Source: CAZAMP01 sp964486455 (GTDB taxonomy: Bacteria; Eisenbacteria; RBG-16-71-46; CAZAMP01). Taken from it: a DNA stretch of 64,000 nucleotides. This document shows positions 19,157 through 26,424 of the stretch, in pieces. The position numbers were made by a program, and so were the translations under genes. Numbering within the stretch: position 1 is the first letter of the stretch; each line of letters opens with the position of its first letter. The stretch spans positions 21,186 to 85,185 of the forward strand of contig CAZAMP010000016.1 of NCBI GenBank assembly GCA_964486455.1, given 5' to 3'. The notes below the pieces were generated by a model, which saw only the letters and a list, made by a program, of their open reading frames with translations, ran no database searches and was not told the origin of the DNA.

Positions 19157-20137
19157 ATGAAGAGGAGAGTGTGCACGGCGATCATCGGGACGGTGCTTTT
19201 GCTCGTATCGGGCCCGGGCCCGGCGCTGTCATCCACGGCGGACGCCCCCCCACCCGCCGATGACACCGAGGCCTATGAAGGACAGGCGTTCCCGGAAGAG
19301 CCGAACGCAGGCGGTGCCGTTCTGCCCGATCTCGTAGTCGAAGCGCAAAACGAGGTTCTTCAAGATGTGCTGAGAAGCTCGCCGGCGAAGAACCTCACCG
19401 TTTCCGACATCGATGAGTTGTACACGACGATCGACGAGGAGGTGCTCAACGTCAGCCCCGTCTCCGGCATTCGTCCGCACTTGAACAACCTCATCGATCT
19501 GCAGAGTTTTCAGGCGCCGCATCTGTGGCTGCCTGAGCTCTCGAGGCCGCCGGTCGTGACGTTTCACGCGGACCCGATCACCGAGGCGTCGCTGACCGGT
19601 TGGACGCTCAAGATCGTGAACTTCAGGGGTGTGCCGATCCGCGTCTTCGAGGGGAATGGCGCGCCTCCCGCGACCATTCCCTGGGATGGGCGAGACGATC
19701 GCGATCGCATGATCAAGGTTGGATTCCCGTACTCGTATCTGCTGAACGTGACCGATCGAGGAACGAACAGCTACAACTACGGCGGTAGCTCGTTTCGGAT
19801 CACGGCCGTCGACTACTTTGAGGATGACGTGCGTCGTGTGGAGATCGTGGGCCGGCGCCTCTTCGAGCGCGGGAAACCCGACGTGACAGACGGTGGCTTC
19901 CGTTTTCTGGACAAGGCGATCGACGCGATCCGGGAACATCCGCTCTCGGCCGTGACGCTGGAGGTGACCGCGCCCCGAAAGGCGTTGGGGCAGGCGCGGG
20001 CGGACGCGGTGGCGCAATACGCCGCCGAGTCTCTTACCATTCCTCGCGAAGAGATCAGCACGATGGTCGTGGAAGAGCCCGAGGCGGACGTCGAGATGGA
20101 TGGTTTCGTGCGCTTCCAGATCCACAGTGCGCGATAG
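19157..20137 (+). CDS. secreted protein with FlgD-like and OmpA-C-like regions (last gene of Ton block)
   Basis: The 326-residue product starts at ATG 19157 with a signal peptide (CTAIIGTVLLLVSGPGPALS). An acidic segment follows. About residues 130-200 resemble a FlgD-type Ig domain (TGWTLKIVNFRGVPIRVFEG, IPWDGRDDRDRMIKVGFPYS). The last 100 residues resemble an OmpA/MotB peptidoglycan-associated fold (GGFRFLDKAIDAIREHP, then ALGQARADAVAQYAAESL). The OmpA match is weak, since the diagnostic NxxLSxxRAxxV is only partly kept. It would fit an anchoring component next to the Ton motor. It is followed by a strong terminator. Confidence 0.75.
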   Translation: MKRRVCTAIIGTVLLLVSGPGPALSSTADAPPPADDTEAYEGQAFPEEPNAGGAVLPDLVVEAQNEVLQDVLRSSPAKNLTVSDIDELYTTIDEEVLNVSPVSGIRPHLNNLIDLQSFQAPHLWLPELSRPPVVTFHADPITEASLTGWTLKIVNFRGVPIRVFEGNGAPPATIPWDGRDDRDRMIKVGFPYSYLLNVTDRGTNSYNYGGSSFRITAVDYFEDDVRRVEIVGRRLFERGKPDVTDGGFRFLDKAIDAIREHPLSAVTLEVTAPRKALGQARADAVAQYAAESLTIPREEISTMVVEEPEADVEMDGFVRFQIHSAR

Positions 20138-20139
20138 AG

Positions 20140-20173
20140 AAAGGGAGGCCGCGCCCGGCGCGACCTCCCTTTT
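20140..20173. terminator. hairpin terminator between convergent genes
   Basis: AAAGGGAGGCCGCG and CGCGACCTCCCTTTT form a long GC-rich stem with a short loop and T/A runs on both sides. It lies two bases after the stop of the plus-strand gene and before the 3' end of the minus-strand gene at 20204, so it can act in both directions. Confidence 0.88.
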
Positions 20174-20203
20174 GTGTCTTCGTAAGGTCTCGGATCGAAA
20201 CCG

Positions 20204-21304
20204 CTATTTGAGCAGCGTGATGGCGCGATAGTCGGCCATGCCGTTCGTCACCATCTTCACGTAGTAGACACCACTCGCGACGGAGCGACCGATGTCGTCC
20301 ATTCCGTCCCACTCGAACGTTGAGACGCCCTCGGGCGCGATCGTGCTGGCGAGCGTACGAACGAGCCGCCCGTCGGTCGAGTAGATCCCCAGCTCCAGCT
20401 CACCCCGCTGCTCCATCCTGACGGGGATGAAGGTGCGCGGGTTGAACGGGTTGGGGCTGTTCGGCCCGATGCCGGGCTCGATCGCGAGGCCGGCGTCGAC
20501 CACGTCAACGGTGATGAGCTCGAAGTCTTCCATGTCGATCCAGGCGGACTGATAGACCTCACGCGGGTTGCCGGCGAAGTTCTGGACGAATGCGACCATG
20601 TCGCACATCAGCCAGTCGGGGGAACCGCCGGCCGTGTCTCCACCCTGCCAGTCGGGATCGATGAAGAAGTCGAACGTAAACTCACGCACTTCCGGATACG
20701 GGCCGTTGAACGGATCCAGCATATCACCCCATCCACTGGTCAGCATGTCGTGCATGACCTCATCGTGCCAGTCGTAGTTGCTGTATCCGTTCCAGAAGCA
20801 CTCGCTCTCGATCAGCCCGACGTTGAGCCTCGCATCCGTACTCAGCGGCTCATCAACGGTGAGCGTGACCGTGACCGTTCCCATACCCACACTGGGGTCG
20901 ATTTCGCCGCTCAGCTCGATCAGCAGCGGGGACGGTATGGCGATGCGTGTGTTGAACGCGTTCTGCAGCTCGCTCATGGTGTACGTGGCCGTGCCCGGCT
21001 CGGAACCGTCGATCCGGGCGTGCGGGACACCGTTGACCCCGTACGTGCTGCGCTTGGCGTTGGCATCGGTTGGGTTGTCGGTATACCACGGATCGTAGCC
21101 CGGCCAGGACATGTGGTAGCGAATCGCGGAGAGATTATCGCGATTGTTGATGATGAATTGCTTGAAGGTCGGGTCGTTCGAGGCGCACGGCGGGCACTGA
21201 ACGTTCGTGAAGATCTCCAACATGACGATGCGGTCATACGCCTGCCCCATAGCGGGGACCAGCAGCGCCAGGATGAATGCACCCAGCAGTAGGCGTCGTG
21301 ACAT
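20204..21304 (-). CDS. Omp28/thioredoxin-like extracytoplasmic protein with FlgD-type C-terminal domain
   Basis: ATG 21304 is preceded by CAGGAGGCATTCTT and begins a signal peptide (LLLGAFILALLVPAMGQA), giving 366 residues. The N-terminal domain has a thioredoxin-like pattern, VMLEIFTNVQCPPCASNDP, with a CPPC redox pair near residues 34-37, and later GVNGVPHARIDG with the cis-Pro region. This matches the Omp28-related family. The C-terminal 85 residues form a FlgD-type domain (PNSPNPFNPRTFIPVRM, YSTDGRLVRTL, WDGMDDIGRSVASGVYYVK). It is likely an exported, surface-attached disulfide-active protein. A good promoter lies 150 bases upstream. Confidence 0.88.
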   Translation of the reverse strand: MSRRLLLGAFILALLVPAMGQAYDRIVMLEIFTNVQCPPCASNDPTFKQFIINNRDNLSAIRYHMSWPGYDPWYTDNPTDANAKRSTYGVNGVPHARIDGSEPGTATYTMSELQNAFNTRIAIPSPLLIELSGEIDPSVGMGTVTVTLTVDEPLSTDARLNVGLIESECFWNGYSNYDWHDEVMHDMLTSGWGDMLDPFNGPYPEVREFTFDFFIDPDWQGGDTAGGSPDWLMCDMVAFVQNFAGNPREVYQSAWIDMEDFELITVDVVDAGLAIEPGIGPNSPNPFNPRTFIPVRMEQRGELELGIYSTDGRLVRTLASTIAPEGVSTFEWDGMDDIGRSVASGVYYVKMVTNGMADYRAITLLK

Positions 21305-21453
21305 AAGAATGCCTCCTGTACGATCTGTCGGAGTTTGGACTACACCACCGTGTACAGACCACTTTGCCCCACTGTTCCCGACGCAACTGGGAATCGCCCG
21401 TACGGTAGGGGGGGGTGAACTTTGACCCGGCGGCAATAACCTAATCGAATGTA

Positions 21454-21482
21454 ATTCTATCGCACTCAGCCGCTTGTGACAA
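21454..21482 (-). promoter_or_regulatory. sigma-70-type promoter for the Omp28-like gene
   Basis: On the minus strand TTGTCA (21482-21477) is followed by a 17-base spacer and TAGAAT (21459-21454). The start codon at 21304 would leave a 5' leader of about 145 bases. I see no gene in 21305-21528. The part nearest the PLP gene stop holds no clear terminator. Confidence 0.6.
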
Positions 21483-21528
21483 GGGGGAGAGGTCGCAACT
21501 GTTCAGTTTTGCGCGGCCTTTATGGGGC

Positions 21529-22803
21529 TTAGACCTTCGCGAGCGCCTGATCGAGGTCGGCGATGAGGTCGTCCAGATCTTCGATGCCCACAGAGATCCT
21601 CACGAGCCCGTCGCTGAGCCCCGCGTCGCGTTTGCGCTCGTCGCTGATCGAGGCGTGCGTCATCGACGCCGGATGTTGGATCAGCGAGTCCACGCATCCC
21701 AGACTGACCGCGAGCGTGAAGACCGAAACGGCATCCATGAGCCGGACCCCGGCGTCGTAACCACCGGTCAGATCGAAAGAAATCATGCCGCCGAAGCCAT
21801 CCATCTGGCGCGCCGCCAGCTCGTGCTGGGGATGATTCTCCAGTCCGGGGTAGTAAACTTGTGCCACTTTCGGGTGCTTCTCCAGAAACGTCGCCACGCC
21901 CATAGCGTTTTCGCAGTGCTGTTTCATTCGAAGCGGAAGCGTCTTGATTCCCTGATTGACGAGCCACGCGTCAAAGGGGCCGGGGGACCCACCGATGTCC
22001 TTGACCATGCCGTAGAGGCGGTCATGAAAATCCTCCAACGTGGTGATGACAGCCCCACCAACCACGGTGCCGTGCCCGCAGATGTACTTGGTCGTGCTGT
22101 AGATCACGATCTCGGCACCCAGCTCGAGCGGACGCTGGAGGTAGGCGGTCATGAACGTGTTGTCGATGGCAACCGTCGCCTTTGGGTTGACACGCTTCGT
22201 GGTCTCGACGAGGGCGGCGATATCGGTGATCTGGAGCGTCGGGTTCGTCGGCGACTCGAAGAACACCACCTTGGCGTCAGTGTTGGCTTCCATGGCGCGC
22301 GCAAACGCCTCGAGATCGGACGTGTCCACGGTGACGACGTTGATGCCGAAGCGGGGCAGCACGTTGTCCAGAAGGTCGTGCGTGCATCCGTAGAGGCAGT
22401 TGCCGGCGATCATCGTGTCGCCCCGGTCGAGAAGCGCGAGAAGGGTGTGACTGATCGCGGCCATTCCCGAGGCGAAGAGCTGGGCGGAAACGCGCAGGTC
22501 GGGGTTCTTCAGCTTGACCTCGCAACCTTCCAGCGCGTTGAGCTTCGCTTCCGTTACCATCACGGTCGGATTACCCAACCGCGTGTAGATGAACCCGGAG
22601 AGATCCCCGTCGAATAGCGCCGCTCCGTGTGACGCGCTCTCGAAGACGAAGGTCGAGCTCTGGTGGATGGCGTTCGTGTGCGCCGGCGTATGGAAGTCGC
22701 CGACCCGCTGTCCGACGTGCTCGCCGGCGTGGAGCGCTCGGGTGGCGAATCCGTGCTGCAGGTAGAATAGGCTCTGGTAGTTCTTGAATTTTGAGTTTTC
22801 CAT
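21529..22803 (-). CDS. trans-sulfuration family PLP enzyme (methionine gamma-lyase / O-acetylhomoserine sulfhydrylase-like)
   Basis: ATG 22803 follows GAAAGGAAGTTTACG, giving 424 residues. The Cys/Met-metabolism PLP family is shown by HQSSTFVFES, GFIYTRLGNPTV, FASGMAAISHTLLALL, FFESPTNPTLQITD, VAIDNTFMTAYLQRPLELGA and the PLP-lysine motif YSTTKYICGHG (Lys239). The C-terminus has SLGCVDSLIQHPASMTHA and DGLVRISVGIED. The family catalyses beta/gamma elimination or replacement on Cys, homocysteine or acyl-homoserine; the exact reaction cannot be set from sequence alone. Divergent from a second paralogue at 23036. Confidence 0.9.
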   Translation of the reverse strand: MENSKFKNYQSLFYLQHGFATRALHAGEHVGQRVGDFHTPAHTNAIHQSSTFVFESASHGAALFDGDLSGFIYTRLGNPTVMVTEAKLNALEGCEVKLKNPDLRVSAQLFASGMAAISHTLLALLDRGDTMIAGNCLYGCTHDLLDNVLPRFGINVVTVDTSDLEAFARAMEANTDAKVVFFESPTNPTLQITDIAALVETTKRVNPKATVAIDNTFMTAYLQRPLELGAEIVIYSTTKYICGHGTVVGGAVITTLEDFHDRLYGMVKDIGGSPGPFDAWLVNQGIKTLPLRMKQHCENAMGVATFLEKHPKVAQVYYPGLENHPQHELAARQMDGFGGMISFDLTGGYDAGVRLMDAVSVFTLAVSLGCVDSLIQHPASMTHASISDERKRDAGLSDGLVRISVGIEDLDDLIADLDQALAKV

Positions 22804-23035
22804 CGTAAACTTCCTTTCGAACCCCCAGGCGTCATGCGGGAGTGCCGATCGGGCGATTCCAATCGAGCGCATCAGACGCGACGCGTCGCCCGGCCTGGTA
22901 GCTGTGGTCATAACCGCATGTGAAGAAACATGATGATAGGCGCTCGTCCGGGAGTTCGCAAAGCGGATTGCTGTCTGCGTTGGGACGTGGCGGGATTGCC
23001 CGCGTGCCGATGCCATCGATGAAAGGAGTCGCGTG
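22804..23035. promoter_or_regulatory. shared divergent intergenic region between two sulfur-metabolism PLP genes
   Basis: These 232 bases separate two divergent paralogues and must hold both promoters. I tested the SAM-I, SAM-II and SAH riboswitch patterns by eye on both strands and found no convincing match. AAAGGAGTCGCGTG supplies the ribosome binding site of the plus-strand gene. Confidence 0.4.
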
Positions 23036-24253
23036 ATGTCGTCCGACAGGCCGGAAGAGCTGAGTCTGGATACGATTGCCATCCATGGGGACGGTGATCC
23101 CGATCCCAGCTACGGTGCCGTCTCCGCACCCATTTATCAGAGTTCGACGTTCGTCTTCGATAGCCCCGAGCAGGGGGCGGCCCGCTTCGCCGGCCGCGAG
23201 GACGGCTATATCTACACGCGCATGGGAAACCCGACCGTCGACGTTCTCGAGCGCAACCTGGCGCTCATGGAGGGGGGCGCGGCCGGACTCGCCACGGCGA
23301 GCGGGATGGCCGCTGTCACGACGACCTTCCTCACGTTTCTCTCACGCGGCGATCACATGGTCGGAACGAACGGCGTCTACGGTCCATCGCGCGTCGTGGT
23401 CGAACGCGACTTCTCGCGCTACGGCGTTGAGGCGACGTTTGTCGACACGTCCGATCTCGACCAGGTCGAGGCGGCGATTCGTCCCGAGACGAAGCTGATC
23501 TTCATCGAGACTCCGGCGAACCCGACGCTCAAGCTGACGGACATCGCCGGCTGTGCCGAGATCGCGCACCGGCACGGGCTGCGCCTCGTGGCGGACAACA
23601 CCTTCATGAGTCCCATCTTTCAACGGCCGCTGACACTCGGAGCGGACATTGTCATTCACAGCATGACGAAGTTCATCGGCGGCCACACGGATGTCGTCGC
23701 CGGGATGATCGTTTCGAAACGCGAGGAAGATCACGCGAAGATACGGTCTGTATTGCACTACTTCGGCGGAACGATCGACCCGCATCAGGCCTGGCTGGTG
23801 CTCCGCGGGCTTCGGACGCTGCCGTTGCGGATTCGCGCCGGCACACGGAACGCGGAGCGGTTGGCCGAGTTTCTCGACGGCCATCCCACCGTGGGCCGCG
23901 TGCACTATCCGGGTTTGCCGGACCACCCTCAGTATGAGATCGGCCGGCGTCAGGCCGACGGCCCGGGCGCACTCATCGCATTCGAGCTAGCCGGCGGATA
24001 CGAGGCCGGGAAGAAAGTTCTCAGCGCGCTCAAGCTGATGAAGGTGGCCGTCTCTCTCGGCGGCGTCGAGACGTTGATCCAACACCCCGCCAGCATGACC
24101 CATGCGGCGATGAGCGCCGACTGCCGCGCAGCGGCCGGGATCACGGACGGGTTGATTCGGGTGTCGGTGGGATGCGAGGCATACAAGGATCTCGAAGCGG
24201 ACATGCGACAGGCGCTCGAAACGGTCCGCCCAGAGATCGCGGCGCCTATTTGA
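23036..24253 (+). CDS. trans-sulfuration family PLP enzyme (cystathionine gamma-synthase/lyase-like)
   Basis: ATG 23036 follows AAAGGAGTCGCGTG, giving 405 residues. Family motifs: IYQSSTFVFDSPEQG, GYIYTRMGNPTVDVLE, ATASGMAAVTTTFLTFL, FIETPANPTLKLTDI, LVADNTFMSPIFQRPLTLGA, PLP-lysine motif HSMTKFIGGHTDVVAG (Lys212), SLGGVETLIQHPASMTHAAM. It is more compact than the divergent neighbour and closer to cystathionine gamma-synthase/lyase or methionine gamma-lyase; the substrate is undetermined. Its stop overlaps by eight bases the 3' end of the convergent hydrolase gene. Confidence 0.9.
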   Translation: MSSDRPEELSLDTIAIHGDGDPDPSYGAVSAPIYQSSTFVFDSPEQGAARFAGREDGYIYTRMGNPTVDVLERNLALMEGGAAGLATASGMAAVTTTFLTFLSRGDHMVGTNGVYGPSRVVVERDFSRYGVEATFVDTSDLDQVEAAIRPETKLIFIETPANPTLKLTDIAGCAEIAHRHGLRLVADNTFMSPIFQRPLTLGADIVIHSMTKFIGGHTDVVAGMIVSKREEDHAKIRSVLHYFGGTIDPHQAWLVLRGLRTLPLRIRAGTRNAERLAEFLDGHPTVGRVHYPGLPDHPQYEIGRRQADGPGALIAFELAGGYEAGKKVLSALKLMKVAVSLGGVETLIQHPASMTHAAMSADCRAAAGITDGLIRVSVGCEAYKDLEADMRQALETVRPEIAAPI

Positions 24254-24887
24254 TTCCGTGCTCGGCCTTGTATTGCAGCCAGTTCCTCTTGAGATGAATA
24301 AAGGCGTCGACGTCCGGCTGGATCAGAAACGGGTTCGTGCTCCGCTCGTCTCCGATCGTTGACGTCGGGCGGACCCCGTAGTCGTGGCCTGGGTACACTT
24401 TGACCGGGTCCGGTAGCGTCATCAGCTTCTGGTGAAGACTCTCGTATTCCTCCCGGGCGTCATCGCCGAACCTGGTTCCGCCGACCTTCCCGACGAACAG
24501 CGTGTCCCCGGTAATGAGCACGTCATCGATCAAGACGCAGATGCTGTCGGACGTGTGACCCGGAGTATGAATGAATCGCATGGAGAGTGAGCCGAGATCC
24601 AGCGTCTGATCGTGCCCCACGCGGATGTCGGGGTCGCCGGCGGCCGACTCATGGGCCACGAGCTTCGCGCCACTCTCCCGGCAGGCGTCGTCGTTGCCAT
24701 TCGTGTGATCAGAGTGTCCGTGCGTGTTCACGACGTATCGGAGCTCCAATCCGTGCCGGCTCACGGCGTCGAGCACGTCCGAGGGATTGAATGCGGGGTC
24801 GAATACGGCCGCGACTTTGTGTTCAGGGCAGCCGACGAGATATGCGAAGTTGCGATCGCCACCGACGGCGATTTGCTCGAAGATCAT
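24246..24887 (-). CDS. metallo-beta-lactamase-fold hydrolase (glyoxalase II / persulfide-dioxygenase-like)
   Basis: ATG 24887 follows GGGAGAAGGCA, giving 213 residues. Metal ligands are clear: THGHSDHTNG (HxHxDH), HTPGHTSDS, GDTLFVGKVGGTRFGDD and YPGHDYG. The C-terminal TSTIGDERSTNPFL is typical of the glyoxalase II/ETHE1-like branch. Family members hydrolyse thioesters or oxidise persulfides. With two trans-sulfuration enzymes next door, a role in thiol or persulfide handling is a reasonable inference but unproven. Cytoplasmic; no signal. Confidence 0.85.
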   Translation of the reverse strand: MIFEQIAVGGDRNFAYLVGCPEHKVAAVFDPAFNPSDVLDAVSRHGLELRYVVNTHGHSDHTNGNDDACRESGAKLVAHESAAGDPDIRVGHDQTLDLGSLSMRFIHTPGHTSDSICVLIDDVLITGDTLFVGKVGGTRFGDDAREEYESLHQKLMTLPDPVKVYPGHDYGVRPTSTIGDERSTNPFLIQPDVDAFIHLKRNWLQYKAEHGIK

Positions 24888-24953
24888 TGCCTTCTCCCAC
24901 GTAAGAATCCACGCGTTAAACCGGCGCAAACCCTACCAGATCGGGGTTTGACT

Positions 24954-24983
24954 TTGCGAGAGGTATCCCGGCGGGTGTATTCT
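24954..24983 (+). promoter_or_regulatory. possible promoter for the aminotransferase gene
   Basis: TTGCGA (24954-24959), 18 bases, TATTCT (24978-24983), about 70 bases before ATG 25053. This is a moderate match; the divergent hydrolase promoter must lie in the same gap. Confidence 0.4.
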
Positions 24984-25052
24984 TGGGTGCTAGATCAATG
25001 ATGCGCCGACACTGAGGAACCGTCCGGGTGAATGAAGGGGGGGGAGTGGGTT

Positions 25053-26378
25053 ATGAGCGAAATGCCGGTCCCGTTTGACAGAAGAGCGATCGCCGAGATC
25101 GTCGAGAGCCAGAAGTTCGACGTTCGAACGGCGTCTATTCGCGAGATGAACAACGTCATCAATGCGATCGAGAAGCGCCTCGACGCAAAATTCGTCCGGA
25201 TGGAATTCGGAGTTCCCGGTCTCCCCGTGGATGAGATCGCCGTCTCAGCCGAGACCGCCGCGCTCCGCGATAAGCGCGTTGGACACATCTATGCCCCGTT
25301 CGAAGGCGTGCCCGAGCTCAAGGCCGAGGCCGCCCGCTTCGTGAAGCTATACATGGACATCGATGTCCCGCCCGAATGCTGCGTGCCTACCGTTGGTGCC
25401 ATGCAGGGGTGCTTCGTGAGCATGGCCCTCGCCGGCCGCGTTCGAAAGCGTCGGGACACGATTCTCTTCCTCGAACCCGGGTTCCCCGTCAACAAGCTGC
25501 AGCAACGGTTTCTCGGTCTCAAGTCCGCGAGGATCGACTTCTATGATCACCGCGGGGAGAAGCTCATCGACGCGATCCGGCAGCGCGTCGCCAAAGGTGA
25601 CATTTGCGCGCTGATTTGGTCGAGTCCGAACAACCCGACCTGGGTCTCGCTGAAGGAGTCCGAACTCGAAGGTATCGGCAAGATCTGCGACGAGAATGAT
25701 CTCCTGGCGATCGAGGACCTGGCCTATTTCGGCATGGATACGCGGAAGGACTACTTCACTCCCGGCGTTGCGCCGTTCCAGCCTTCCGTGATGCGCTACA
25801 CGAAGAGCGCGATCACGATCATTTCCAGTTCGAAGATCTTCAGCTACGCGGGACAGCGAATCGCCATCGCGGTCATCGGACGACACCTGATGGATATCCA
25901 GGAGCCCGATCTGGTCGAGCACTACGGGACGTCGTATATCGGCCACGCGTTCATGCACGGTTGCCTCTATCCCATCACGGCGAGCGTGCCGGAGAGCTCA
26001 CAGCACGGATTGCTCGCGCTGCTGCGCGCCGTCAACGAGGGGCGGACCGAGCTGTTCGCGCCCGCGAAAGAGTACGCGCGTCGCGCGAAGATCATGAAGA
26101 AGTACTTCCTGGCAAACGGTTTCGAGTTCGTCTATGACAATGACCTCGGCGAGCCGCTGGCGGATGGTTTCTACTTCACCGTTCGATACCCGGGATTCGA
26201 CTCCGGGGCGGAGCTCATCCGAGAGATGATGCACTACGGGATCAGCGCCATCACTCTGGAGACGACCGGCAGTGTCCGCACGGAAGGGCTCAGGGCCTGC
26301 GTGTCGCTCACTAGTGACGAGCAGTTCGGGACACTGGAGTATCGCCTCCGACGTTTTCACGAGGATCACACCCGATAG
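25053..26378 (+). CDS. class I/II PLP aminotransferase
   Basis: ATG 25053 follows GGGGGGGAGTGGGTT, giving 441 residues. Fold-type I motifs: RMEFGVPGLP, GHIYAPFEGVPELKAE, SSPNNPTWVSL (the NP pair), AIEDLAYFGMD (Asp-x-x-Tyr) and the PLP lysine in SSSKIFSYAGQRIAIAV (Lys261). The C-terminal domain keeps the substrate-carboxylate region around TEGLRACVSLT, with Arg in LRACVSL. It resembles aspartate/aromatic aminotransferase-like enzymes; the substrate is not determined. No signal peptide. Confidence 0.88.
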   Translation: MSEMPVPFDRRAIAEIVESQKFDVRTASIREMNNVINAIEKRLDAKFVRMEFGVPGLPVDEIAVSAETAALRDKRVGHIYAPFEGVPELKAEAARFVKLYMDIDVPPECCVPTVGAMQGCFVSMALAGRVRKRRDTILFLEPGFPVNKLQQRFLGLKSARIDFYDHRGEKLIDAIRQRVAKGDICALIWSSPNNPTWVSLKESELEGIGKICDENDLLAIEDLAYFGMDTRKDYFTPGVAPFQPSVMRYTKSAITIISSSKIFSYAGQRIAIAVIGRHLMDIQEPDLVEHYGTSYIGHAFMHGCLYPITASVPESSQHGLLALLRAVNEGRTELFAPAKEYARRAKIMKKYFLANGFEFVYDNDLGEPLADGFYFTVRYPGFDSGAELIREMMHYGISAITLETTGSVRTEGLRACVSLTSDEQFGTLEYRLRRFHEDHTR

Positions 26379-26424
26379 GATCGGACGACGACTCGGCGCC
26401 GGGAGTTCGGCTGAGGAGCACGCG

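Noticed and set aside
22804..23035. SAM or SAH riboswitch before the Met/Cys PLP genes
   Set aside because: By-eye comparison with SAM-I, SAM-II and SAH consensus cores found no matching conserved bases on either strand.
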